The position numbers were made by a program, and so were the translations under genes. From Enterococcus mundtii (GTDB taxonomy: Bacteria > Bacillota > Bacilli > Lactobacillales > Enterococcaceae): DNA of 64,000 nt. The stretch spans positions 235,001-299,000 of the forward strand of contig NZ_CP018061.1 of assembly GCF_002813755.1 (NCBI RefSeq). Direction: 5' to 3'. The notes under the pieces were generated by a model. It did no database searches. It was not told where the DNA came from and saw only the letters and a program-made list of their open reading frames with translations. This document shows positions 57,489 through 64,000 of the stretch, in pieces (the first letter of the stretch is position 1; every line of letters starts with the position of its first letter).

Positions 57489-58568
57489 TTGTTACTAATA
57501 ATGATCGTCCTTTTTGTTGCTTGGCTTTCAGGTTGGTGTATCTTTTATCGACTGCCATTCATCACAAACCTAACCTCTGCAAAACGTTTTGACACAAATG
57601 TTTCAATCATTATTCCTGTACGTAACGAAGCAAATACGCTCCCCAAATTGCTACAATCGATCCAAAGGCAAACGATCCAACCACGAGAAATCATCGTCGT
57701 GGATGATGATTCCACTGACGGTACAGCAGAAATCGCCAAGAACTTAGATGCAACAGTTTTCTCAAATGATCGTGAGCAGCATGGCAAGGCGGCTGCCTGT
57801 TGGTTAGGTGCAACAAAGGCCCAAAGTGAGCATTTCTTATTTTTAGATGCAGATACATTTTTTCAGACAGACAATAGTTTGGAAAGACTGTTGAATGAAT
57901 ACGAAAAAAGAGGGAATAGTGGCTTGCTGTCGCTTCAACCGTTTCATCAAACTGTTCGCTTTTATGAACAGCTCTCGTTTGTTTTCAATGTGGTCATTCT
58001 GGTAGGGTTGAATACTTTTTCTGTGCTAGGTGAAAAATTAAAAGCAGCGGGGGCGTTCGGGCCGTGTATCTTATGCTCGAAAACCGATTACTTCCAAGTC
58101 GATGGGCATAAAGATATGCCTAGTGGGATCTTAGATGACATGGCTTTAGCCAATCGTTTTCAAAAGGCAGGATTTCCCATCCATTTATATGGTGGGAAAG
58201 AGTTGATTGCTTTTCGCATGTATCCTGAAGGTTTCAAGCAATTGATCCAAGGATGGACAAAGGATTTTGCCACAGCTTCTAGAGCAACCAATCCCTTTAT
58301 TTTGTTAGGAGTCATCCTCTGGATAAGTGGTGGTGTTGGCTCAGTGTTGGCTTTTGGTATGGAACAATGGCCGCTCGCACTGGTCATTTATTGCCTGTAT
58401 GTGCTCCAATGTATTGTATTTGCCAAACGTGTAGGAAATTTCAAGCCGATTTTCTTGTTCGTTTTTCCGTTCTTTTTTATCTTCTTTCTTTTCTTGTTTT
58501 TGTGGTCATTGATCCAAACCTATCTTTTGAAATCAGTGACTTGGAAAGGAAGAAAAATCAAACTTTAG
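57489..58568 (+). CDS. crtQ: Diaponeurosporenoate glycosyltransferase (CrtQ-like)
   Basis: 359-aa membrane glycosyltransferase of family GT2. An N-terminal span is followed by IIIPVRNEANTLPKLLQSI, the nucleotide-sugar site VDDDSTDGTAE and FLDADTFF, FRMYPEGFKQLIQGWTKD near the catalytic end, and two or three C-terminal spans. It would esterify the carotenoid acid with glucose. The start is TTG, 15 bases after the crtP stop, with GGAAGG upstream; an ATG four codons later is possible. It lies between crtP and crtO. Confidence 0.85.
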   Translation: MLLIMIVLFVAWLSGWCIFYRLPFITNLTSAKRFDTNVSIIIPVRNEANTLPKLLQSIQRQTIQPREIIVVDDDSTDGTAEIAKNLDATVFSNDREQHGKAAACWLGATKAQSEHFLFLDADTFFQTDNSLERLLNEYEKRGNSGLLSLQPFHQTVRFYEQLSFVFNVVILVGLNTFSVLGEKLKAAGAFGPCILCSKTDYFQVDGHKDMPSGILDDMALANRFQKAGFPIHLYGGKELIAFRMYPEGFKQLIQGWTKDFATASRATNPFILLGVILWISGGVGSVLAFGMEQWPLALVIYCLYVLQCIVFAKRVGNFKPIFLFVFPFFFIFFLFLFLWSLIQTYLLKSVTWKGRKIKL

Positions 58569-58577
58569 GAGGTTTTT

Positions 58578-59069
58578 ATGCCACTGATCCATTTGACCAC
58601 TGGAGTATTAGTGATGCTCGACATTCTTGCCTGGTTTATTTTTCATTTGGGTATATCCTTTGGTGTACGTCAAATTTCTGACTCTTTTTTTGAAAGAAAG
58701 CGTCGTTGGTTTCGTTCTTTTTCTTTTGAAAAGCAAGGAGTTATTTGGGAGAAAAAATTTCGAATCAAAAAATGGAAAGACAAGCTGCCAGATGGTACTG
58801 TGATTGCCAAGAGTGGATTCGATAAATCAAGACTTGGTAAGACTGATTCTGCCGCACTGAAGAAATTCATCATTGAAACACAAAGAGCAGAGCTGACACA
58901 TTGGCTATTGATTGCGCCAGCGTTCCTTTTCTTTTTGTGGAATCCCAAATGGGCGGGGTGGGTCATGGTTTTTTATGCGCTTCTTGTCAATATCCCATTT
59001 ATTATGATCCAACGCTATAATCGGCCACGATTGGAACGAGCGTTCATTAGAAGAATGAGGAATAAGTAG
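58578..59069 (+). CDS. crtO: Glycosyl-diaponeurosporenoate acyltransferase (CrtO-like)
   Basis: 163-aa membrane protein with spans at about 3-30, 110-128 and 130-150. WEKKFRIKKWKDKLPDGTVIAKSGFDKSRL is shared with CrtO acyltransferases, which add the fatty acid to the carotenoid glucoside. TAGGAGG precedes the ATG. It starts nine bases after crtQ and is the last gene of the pigment operon. About 265 bases around its start, including the end of crtQ, recur in decayed form at 59790. Confidence 0.85.
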   Translation: MPLIHLTTGVLVMLDILAWFIFHLGISFGVRQISDSFFERKRRWFRSFSFEKQGVIWEKKFRIKKWKDKLPDGTVIAKSGFDKSRLGKTDSAALKKFIIETQRAELTHWLLIAPAFLFFLWNPKWAGWVMVFYALLVNIPFIMIQRYNRPRLERAFIRRMRNK

Positions 59070-59135
59070 GTTCTTAAAACGGATTTATGTTTCTTTTATG
59101 TTGTTTATATGTTGAAAAATAGCAGAGGTGATGAC

Positions 59136-59402
59136 ATGGAAACGACAAAAAAGAAACCAATCCATATCTCAATTGATGAGGATTTGAAAAAGGATGCTGA
59201 GCAATTATTTGCTGAGTTGGGTATGAATATGATAACCGCAATTACAGTTTTTTAAAAACAGTCTGTAACTAAACTGGTACTTCCTTTTAAAATTGAAAGG
59301 GAAAATTCGGCTACTTTGCAAGCGAGAAAAGATGCTAAAGATGGCAATATTCATGGTGGATTCAGCTCTGTTGATGAGTTGCTGGAGGACTTAGATGCTT
59401 GA
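59136..59402 (+). pseudogene. RelB/DinJ-type antitoxin gene with an in-frame stop
   Basis: The frame encodes METTKKKPIHISIDEDLKKD and continues to AELGMNMITAITVF, the ribbon-helix-helix dimerisation region of DinJ/RelB antitoxins. TAA at 59253-59255 follows, then the same frame continues KQSVTKLVLPFKIE to DELLEDLDA and ends at 59402. A one-base change of Leu TTA to TAA explains the stop. The stretch lost after it is the toxin-neutralising half. The frame is otherwise intact and its stop overlaps the toxin start as ATGCTTGA, the usual arrangement. Confidence 0.85.
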
Positions 59403-59659
59403 TATTTTTTATACCTCACAATTCAAGCGAGACTATAAAAAAGCAGGGGAAAGATTTAGCCAAATTAAAAAAGGTGCTATCTCTTTTGCAATGCCAACAT
59501 AAATTGCCCAAAGTGTATCGTGATCATCATTTGACCGGCAATTATGTGGGATTTAGAGAATGTCATATCAGTCCTGATTGGCTATTAGTATATAAGATTG
59601 ATAATGATCAATTAATATTGATACTTGCTAGGCTGGGATCTCACAGTGAATTCTTTTAA
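59395..59659 (+). pseudogene. YafQ/RelE-type toxin gene with a frameshift
   Basis: From the ATG at 59395 the sequence reads MLDIFYTSQFKRDYKKAG and then leaves frame at the GGGG run near 59440. In the other frame it continues KDLAKLKKVLSLLQCQHKLP through DHHLTGNYVGFRECHISPDW to LARLGSHSEFF, ending at 59659. The catalytic histidines and Asp of the YafQ mRNA endonuclease group are encoded, but only downstream of the shift. One extra G accounts for the lesion. With the antitoxin stop, both halves of the module are inactive. Confidence 0.85.
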
Positions 59660-59663
59660 AGAA

Positions 59664-59768
59664 GTTGTGAAATAAATGGACAACTCAGAAAAATAAACGA
59701 GAAAATCTAAAACTTGTTTTAAAAGTGTTTGGATTCTCTCGTTTATTTTGTTCTAGGAGTTACTAGAG
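59664..59768 (-). repeat. Dispersed palindromic repeat, copy C
   Basis: Read on the minus strand it has AGTAACTCCTAGAA, AAATAAACGAGAGAATCC, a loop, the complementary TTCTCGTTTATTT, GAG and a TCACAAC tail. This matches copy A (26343) over both flanks and much of the stem. It begins five bases after the toxin remnant and lies in inverse orientation to copy D, with the crtO remnant between them. Confidence 0.65.
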
Positions 59769-59789
59769 AAATAGTGTAATCGTTTTTTT

Positions 59790-60057
59790 AGGAAGAAAAA
59801 ACAAATTTTAGGAGCTTTTTATGCTACTGATTCATTTGATCACTGGAGTGTTAGTGATGCTTGATATTCTTGCCTGGTTTATTTTCCACTTGGGTCTATC
59901 CTTTGGAGTACGTCAAATCGCTGACTCTTTTTTTTAAAGATATCATCGTTGGTTTCGTGCCTTTTGAAAAGTGAGGAGTTATTTGGGAGAAAAAATTTCG
60001 GATAAAAAATGGAAAGATAAGCTGCCAGATGGTACTGTGATTGCTAAAAACGAATAA
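59790..60057 (+). pseudogene. Decayed partial copy of the crtQ end / crtO start
   Basis: About 265 bases closely match 58547-58810: the last bases of crtQ, the ribosome site TTTAGGAG, and the first 75 or so codons of crtO. From the ATG at 59821 it reads MLLIHLITGVLVMLDILAWF and stops at TAA 59935-59937 (codon 39). After that come a small deletion and a further in-frame TGA, and then GRKNFG-type sequence ends near 60049 without the rest of crtO. It is the product of a local duplication. Neighbouring repeats C and D flank it. Confidence 0.88.
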
Positions 60058-60067
60058 ATGGTTTTCT

Positions 60068-60171
60068 AGAAGTGAATACTACATAAACAAGCACCAAAAT
60101 CCATCGATGAATAATTGTGGGGATTTGGTGCTTTTTAGCGGAGCTTAACACTTTTATCAGAATCTCACAAA
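60068..60171 (+). repeat. Dispersed palindromic repeat, copy D
   Basis: It starts AGAAGTGAATAC, has a stem AGCACCAAAATCC / GGATTTGGTGCT, then TTTTTAGCGGAGCTTAACACTT and a CTCACAA tail. The right flank matches copy A (CGGAGCTAGACACTT and TCACAA). The inner stem differs and resembles the hairpin at 26865. Confidence 0.55.
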
Positions 60172-60217
60172 CTGTCTTTTGTGCAAAGTTAGTGATTCAA
60201 AATAAAGTTGATTTTTT

Positions 60218-60246
60218 TGAAACTTTTCTTAGAAAACGATCGTCTA
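60218..60246 (+). promoter_or_regulatory. ECF-type promoter of the sigV operon
   Basis: TGAAAC (60218-60223), 17 bases, CGTCTA (60241-60246): the -35 and -10 expected for extracytoplasmic-function sigma factors of the Bacillus sigma-V/W/M group. It lies 34 bases before the first gene of the operon that encodes such a sigma factor, so positive autoregulation is likely. Confidence 0.8.
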
Positions 60247-60279
60247 ATTAAGTATAAAAAAAGAAAGCGGAGTGAGCGT

Positions 60280-60516
60280 ATGAAACATGAAAAAAACTAT
60301 TCATTTTTAACGATAGAACTAATTTTCCTAGTCTTATTGTTCCTGTTTACCAGCCTTTTTTTATGGATGTATTCAATGGATACATTTTCGATCATAGAAG
60401 AAAAGCCACAAGAGATAGGGACAAGCGAGTCGACTAGAACGAAAGATACACAACCACGTAAGGAAGCAAACAAGGATTTTATGCGAGAACTGGGTGAAAT
60501 TTATTATTTGAGATAG
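60280..60516 (+). CDS. Small single-span membrane protein, first gene of the sigV operon
   Basis: 78 aa: a short basic N-terminus, one strong membrane span (about 9-31, LIFLVLLFLFTSLFLWMYS with flanks) and a polar tail rich in Lys, Glu and Thr. The start at 60280 has GGAG eight bases upstream; the frame is open further up, but that part overlaps the ECF promoter. No known family is recognised. Its last codons overlap the ribosome site of the sigma factor gene. It may modulate anti-sigma proteolysis or the envelope response, but this is only a guess from position. Confidence 0.7.
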   Translation: MKHEKNYSFLTIELIFLVLLFLFTSLFLWMYSMDTFSIIEEKPQEIGTSESTRTKDTQPRKEANKDFMRELGEIYYLR

Positions 60517-60529
60517 GGAGGGATCTAAT

Positions 60530-61042
60530 ATTTTTAATCGGATAGCAAAAAAGCAGCGAGTCAGACATTATGAATCTCAGTTAGAACAGCTGATTGAGAC
60601 ACAATATCAAAAAATGTATCGAATCGCTTATAGTTATACACACTGTTCGGAAGATGCACTAGATGTTATCCAAGATAGCTTTCAAAAAGCGCTGATGGAT
60701 TTCTCAAAGGTAAAGAAGATCGATCATTTTCAAGCTTGGTTTTATAAAATCTTAGTCCGCACAGCAATTGATTATTGGCGCAAGAATAAACGAATGCCTT
60801 TGAATTTTGAATTGGAAGACTGTCCAGGACTTGAATTCATCGATTGTCAAAATGATGTTTCTTACATGGAATTACGTGAATTATTGAGCCAAACGCCTAG
60901 CCCAGAACGCGAGATTATTATCTTGAAATTTTTTGAAGGATTTACATTGAAAGAAATTGCTCAGATTTTAAATTTAAATGAGAATACAGTGAAAACAAAA
61001 ATGTATCGCTCACTAGATAATTACAAAGAAATTTTAAAATAA
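60530..61042 (+). CDS. sigV: ECF RNA polymerase sigma factor, SigV-like, ATT start
   Basis: 170-aa sigma-70 family protein. Region 2 covers about residues 20-95 (YRIAYSYTHCSEDALDVIQDSFQKA and HFQAWFYKILVRTAIDYWRKNKR) and region 4 about 110-165 (EREIIILKFFEGFTLKEIAQILNLNENTVKTKMYR). The first in-frame ATG (60614) has no ribosome site and would remove the start of region 2. The frame opens at 60512. ATT at 60530 stands eight bases after GGAGG and is the best start; no ATG, GTG or TTG is available upstream of 60614. SigV controls lysozyme resistance in enterococci and Bacillus. Upstream of the RsiV gene. Confidence 0.87.
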   Translation: MFNRIAKKQRVRHYESQLEQLIETQYQKMYRIAYSYTHCSEDALDVIQDSFQKALMDFSKVKKIDHFQAWFYKILVRTAIDYWRKNKRMPLNFELEDCPGLEFIDCQNDVSYMELRELLSQTPSPEREIIILKFFEGFTLKEIAQILNLNENTVKTKMYRSLDNYKEILK

Positions 61043-61060
61043 AGGAGAGTGGATAGCGAA

Positions 61061-61927
61061 ATGGGAGGAACAAAGAAAAAAATAAGTATGATGAATCAGG
61101 CGTATCGAGCGGGGGAAATTCCTGAACAGCTAGAAGATGAGCTATTCAAGCGTTTTACGATTGCCAAGAAAAAAGTGAAGGTGAAACGACAAGTAAAACA
61201 TGCTGTTCATATCGGTTTGGGGATCGTCTGCTCTGTACTTATTTTGTTCGCAGGTGTTCAAAATAGAGACTTTCGCGTATGGGCGACAGAAATCCCTGTT
61301 CTCGGAGAATTGATTTCGATCATTACTGGGAAAACCTATTCATTCCAAGAAGAGGAATCGGGTATCAGGATTGCTGTTCCAAAAATAATTGGAAAAGAAG
61401 AAATCCATGACCAGTTGAATCGAAAATATCTCGCAGAGGGACAACAAGCTTATGAGGAAGGAGTGAAAGAAATCAAGAAAAACGGGCAACAGATTGATAC
61501 AACAGGTGGATATCGCATATTGGTCAATGATGAGCGATTTTTAGTGATTGATCGTTCAATCGAACAGACAATTGCAAGTACGCAAACGAACAATCAATTT
61601 GACACGTTAGATAAACAAAATGAGGTACTTGTGTCTTTGCCTTTATTATTTAAAAATGATGATTATCTCATTGCTCTTTCAAAGGAAATTGAAGAACAGA
61701 TGAAAAATCGTATGGAAAAAAATCCAGAATCAACTTATTTTGCTCTAGAGGATAATGGCTCATTTTTATTAAAAAAAGATCCTAGTTTTTATATCAATAA
61801 AGAACACCAGCTGGTTATCTTCTTTGATAAATACGAGGTAGCACCTGGTGCTATGGGGACACAAGAATTCGTTATTGATACAAATAAAATCCAATCTTTA
61901 TTGGCTGACCCAAACTATTTGAACTAA
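61061..61927 (+). CDS. rsiV: Anti-sigma factor RsiV-like, lysozyme sensor
   Basis: 288-aa single-span protein. The cytoplasmic N-terminus (about 1-45) should hold SigV, a membrane span lies at about 47-67, and the extracellular part has a DUF4163-like segment and a C-terminal DUF3298-type domain (about 190-285). In E. faecalis and B. subtilis RsiV binds lysozyme and is then cleaved, releasing SigV. The ATG at 61061 has GGAGAG upstream; a GTG four codons earlier lies too close to it. It is last in the operon and followed by a terminator. Confidence 0.88.
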   Translation: MGGTKKKISMMNQAYRAGEIPEQLEDELFKRFTIAKKKVKVKRQVKHAVHIGLGIVCSVLILFAGVQNRDFRVWATEIPVLGELISIITGKTYSFQEEESGIRIAVPKIIGKEEIHDQLNRKYLAEGQQAYEEGVKEIKKNGQQIDTTGGYRILVNDERFLVIDRSIEQTIASTQTNNQFDTLDKQNEVLVSLPLLFKNDDYLIALSKEIEEQMKNRMEKNPESTYFALEDNGSFLLKKDPSFYINKEHQLVIFFDKYEVAPGAMGTQEFVIDTNKIQSLLADPNYLN

Positions 61928-61972
61928 AGCTTTCAGACTTTACGAATAGAATCGTTCTTTGCTGAGAATAGT

Positions 61973-62022
61973 AGCATCAACCGGTAGAATCTTTTTTACA
62001 TGTTTACCGGTTGATGCTTTTT
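61973..62022 (+). terminator. Terminator of the sigV-rsiV operon
   Basis: AGCATCAACCGGTA / TACCGGTTGATGCT perfect stem with an 18-base loop, then TTTTT. Confidence 0.85.
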
Positions 62023-62076
62023 AGGTTGAGAGAAATAGCATTCAATAATGGCCGAAGAATCCAATGCTTATCTGAA

Positions 62077-62316
62077 TTACTCAATCGCTTGCTTGACGAT
62101 TTCTTGCCAAAAATGAAAATATTCCTCTTCTAAATCGATCGAATCAAGTTCATCCCAAGCAATAAAGCCCTCGTTTACATAAAAGCCATCTTCTGTCATC
62201 TTTTTTTGAATCTTTCCTCTATAGTTTTCTCCCTTTTTTGTTTGGATCGTAATTTCTTGTTTGGCAATATAAGCAGTGATTATGACAGTTTCGAAATGAT
62301 TCTTTACCATTGTCAT
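62077..62316 (-). CDS. Small protein of the Y-family polymerase operon
   Basis: 79 aa. The middle (EITIQTKKGENYRGKIQKKM, then DGFYVNEGFIAWDELDSI) has the spacing of the C-terminal half of the preceding gene product (VTIQLN... and ILWENIRHV), so both may share a YolD-like small beta fold. GGGAGG lies eight bases before the ATG at 62316; the ribosome site falls just at the end of the upstream gene. Companion genes of this sort follow UmuC/UvrX-like polymerases in Firmicutes; their function is unknown. Confidence 0.75.
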   Translation of the reverse strand: MTMVKNHFETVIITAYIAKQEITIQTKKGENYRGKIQKKMTEDGFYVNEGFIAWDELDSIDLEEEYFHFWQEIVKQAIE

Positions 62317-62332
62317 CGGCAACGCCTCCCTT

Positions 62333-62842
62333 TTAGTCATTTTCCTCTTCAAAAGCTTGATAAAATTCATCTTTGATCAATTGCAACTCAGCTTGTTGGT
62401 TTGGCTTGTTCCAATCGATTGATCGGGAAACTTGTTCGTCATATGTCTTGTTGGTACTAAACTCAAACCATTTCATTTCTTGTTTCAAACCAACGTGACG
62501 AATGTTCTCCCAGAGAATCTGGTACTGGTCAATCGTCAGATATTCTTCATCACATTCGCCTAAGAAAACGCCCTCGATATTTTCTCTATATCGACCAAAT
62601 TCATCTTTTGTGTTTAATTGGATGGTCACTTTTTGTCGGTAGAGAAAGGACTGTAATAGTACTTGGTCGATTTCCTCTCTCGTCATTTGCAATTGGGGAG
62701 GGAGGTCTTTTAAGGCGACTGCTGCATTTTCTTCGATCCCTTTAACTAGCTCATCCATGGCAAAAGCGGTTCCCCATTTCAAGCCAAAGGGGCGATCACG
62801 GTATTCATTGTAATCGAGAAATTCTTTTTTCGTGCGTCGCAT
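62333..62842 (-). CDS. YolD-like protein downstream of the Y-family polymerase
   Basis: 169 aa. N-terminal basic/aromatic segment (RRTKKEFLDYNEYRDRPFGLKWGTAFAMDELVKGI in two parts), a middle helical part, and a C-terminal half with VTIQLNTKDEFGRYRENIEG and ILWENIRHVGLKQE, which resembles YolD-family proteins. YolD genes commonly sit next to umuC-like genes and are SOS-induced in Bacillus. The ATG at 62842 has AAGGTGAGGG upstream and lies inside the end of the polymerase gene (38-base overlap), which points to coupled translation. Confidence 0.75.
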   Translation of the reverse strand: MRRTKKEFLDYNEYRDRPFGLKWGTAFAMDELVKGIEENAAVALKDLPPQLQMTREEIDQVLLQSFLYRQKVTIQLNTKDEFGRYRENIEGVFLGECDEEYLTIDQYQILWENIRHVGLKQEMKWFEFSTNKTYDEQVSRSIDWNKPNQQAELQLIKDEFYQAFEEEND

Positions 62843-64000
62843 GTCCCTCACCTTCAATACCAGCCATTCCGCCAGCATGACCGCCTACAAGCGAACTGCG
62901 GGCGATTGCTCGACCACCTTCTAGTAAACTATGTGCATGGACGATTGCTTTAAATCCATATTTTTGTCGAATCTTATCCACGACAAAGTCAATCTTTGCC
63001 GCATTGACTTGCTCTTTAGGATCATCGAATAGATTCAATTGCAAGCCAGTCGCATAAACTAAGCGAGAACAGTTGACGCCGATACTTCGGATATCTTGCC
63101 GTTGATAATGTCGATCAAAAATCATCAATAGTGCTTCTGCTAAAACATGACTGGCATTGGTCGGCTCGATTTTCATCTGTTGGTGAAACCCAGTTTTTCC
63201 TGAAACATCTGTGTAGCCCAAAGAAAAGCCGACCCACAGACTAACTACTTGTGCTTTTGCTTCTTCTCGTCGTAAGCGTGTGCCTACTTGATCTGCCATT
63301 TCCTTGATCACGATTTCAATCTCTTCTCGGCGGGTATAGTCCTTATTGAGGATTTGACTATTTCCGATGCTTTTTGATTTAGGGGTGTAGACTTCACCAA
63401 GAAAGCTCCGATCGATTCCCCAGGCATGGGCATAAAGTTGTGTACCAATTACCCCCATTGCACTTTTTAAACGATAGTAATCCGCATGTGCAAGCTCATA
63501 GATGCTATGGATGTTCATTTTATTTAAACGAATCGCTGTTTTTCGACCGATCCCCCAAAAATCTGTCAGCTGAGGAATCCGCCAAAGTTTTTCAGGGACG
63601 TCTTCATAACGCCATTCGGCGATCATGTCTCGGGTATCCTTCGCTTCATTATCCAGAGCTAATTTTGCCAATAGTGGATTATCACCGATACCGATCGTGG
63701 TATAGATCCCTGTCTGGTCATAAACGTCTTGACGAATTTTTTTTGCAAGTGTCCGGGCATCAGGAGCATCGAACAAATTCAAACTATTTGTGATATCCAA
63801 AAAACTTTCGTCGACCGAATAGACATGATGGTTACTCTCGTCTGCATAGGTTTTATAAATCGCATTGATTTCTTTGTTCTTCTCCATATAATAAGCCATT
63901 CGTGGTGGGGCAATATATAGATCACTGGGATAAGGAAAGGGCAAATCACGCGCACGACTGATATTCGTGATCCCGTAGGCTTTTTTTGCAGCTGGACTAG
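62805..64000 (-). CDS. Y-family (translesion) DNA polymerase, UvrX/UmuC-like, 5' end off-window
   Basis: About 397 residues are visible; the gene begins beyond the right edge, since the frame runs open to 64000 (AAKKAYGITNISRARDLPFP precedes the region with the first possible internal start). SVDESFLDITNSL carries the catalytic Asp-Glu pair of the palm. The helix-hairpin-helix FWGIGRKTAIRLNKMNI and the little-finger domain (from about 250 residues before the end) follow. It belongs to the ImpB/MucB/SamB family and copies past lesions at low fidelity. The first palm aspartate lies off-window. The two downstream genes form an operon with it. Confidence 0.92.
   Translation of the reverse strand, partial: SPAAKKAYGITNISRARDLPFPYPSDLYIAPPRMAYYMEKNKEINAIYKTYADESNHHVYSVDESFLDITNSLNLFDAPDARTLAKKIRQDVYDQTGIYTTIGIGDNPLLAKLALDNEAKDTRDMIAEWRYEDVPEKLWRIPQLTDFWGIGRKTAIRLNKMNIHSIYELAHADYYRLKSAMGVIGTQLYAHAWGIDRSFLGEVYTPKSKSIGNSQILNKDYTRREEIEIVIKEMADQVGTRLRREEAKAQVVSLWVGFSLGYTDVSGKTGFHQQMKIEPTNASHVLAEALLMIFDRHYQRQDIRSIGVNCSRLVYATGLQLNLFDDPKEQVNAAKIDFVVDKIRQKYGFKAIVHAHSLLEGGRAIARSSLVGGHAGGMAGIEGEGHATHEKRISRLQ

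Noticed and set aside
59240..59260. Programmed frameshift in the antitoxin gene at the T6A5 run
   Set aside because: The downstream coding sense is in the same frame as the upstream part, so no shift is needed; the TAA is a simple nonsense codon, and both shifted frames stop within a few codons.
59664..60171. Insertion sequence or transposon around the crtO remnant
   Set aside because: No transposase sequence is present in any frame; the bracketing elements are short palindromes that also occur elsewhere without cargo.
63440..63793. Plus-strand ORF opposite the Y-family polymerase gene
   Set aside because: It is antisense to conserved polymerase motifs and lacks a ribosome site.

Overview
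The window is low-GC Firmicute chromosome and reads as an Enterococcus of the E. faecium / E. mundtii kind. The evidence is an Ebp/Emp-type sortase-assembled pilus operon, a WxL surface-protein locus, Mga/AtxA-type regulators, many PTS genes, a SigV/RsiV pair and a staphyloxanthin-type carotenoid tail (crtP-crtQ-crtO). The pigment genes point towards a yellow species such as E. mundtii, but the sequence alone does not prove the species. I see no rRNA, tRNA, CRISPR array, intact insertion sequence or prophage.

Layout. 1-4.7 kb: glutathione peroxidase, luxS and a cysteine/cystathionine gene pair, all on the minus strand. The pair is preceded by a 29-codon leader peptide with three Cys codons in a row and an intrinsic terminator, which looks like a cysteine-sensing attenuator; efp lies divergently. 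4.7-14.1 kb: an EbpR-like regulator divergent from tip pilin, minor pilin, major pilin and class C sortase. 14.2-24.1 kb: a hemolysin-III-like membrane protein, then a nine-gene operon holding the acetyl branch of diaminopimelate/lysine synthesis from aspartate kinase to DAP decarboxylase. 24.2-25.6 kb: NADH peroxidase behind a PerR-like palindrome. 25.9-26.8 kb: two paralogous small membrane proteins (a third, more distant one lies at 39.5 kb).

26.9-39.2 kb is a sugar island. An RpiR regulator faces a fructose-type PTS, a PfkB kinase and a tagatose-bisphosphate aldolase, probably for tagatose. A GntR regulator then leads AgaS, a second aldolase and a mannose-family PTS (IIB, IIC, IID, IIA), probably for an amino sugar such as galactosamine, followed by a GH1 phospho-beta-glycosidase. 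Three cre-like sites mark these operons for CcpA control. 39.5-41.5 kb: small membrane protein, amidinotransferase and tyrosine phosphatase. 42.1-43.0 kb: a broken BspA-like surface-protein gene. 43.1-46.1 kb: ArsR regulator, aldehyde dehydrogenase and an old-yellow-enzyme reductase; the two promoter regions share a 14-bp site.

46.3-53.8 kb: an Mga-like regulator and a WxL locus (small LPxTG protein, WxL protein, DUF916/DUF3324 anchor protein, giant pectate-lyase-like WxL adhesin). 54.2-60.1 kb: cardiolipin synthase, crtPQO, a dead DinJ/YafQ toxin-antitoxin module, and a decayed second copy of the crtO 5' end lying between two dispersed palindromic repeats. 60.2-61.9 kb: an ECF-type promoter, a small membrane protein, a SigV-like sigma factor apparently starting at ATT, and RsiV-like anti-sigma (lysozyme sensing). 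The window ends inside a minus-strand Y-family DNA polymerase gene followed by two small companion genes.

Most noteworthy: the poly-Cys leader attenuator, the self-contained SigV operon with its ECF promoter and ATT start, the dispersed palindromic repeat family, and the doubly inactivated toxin-antitoxin module.
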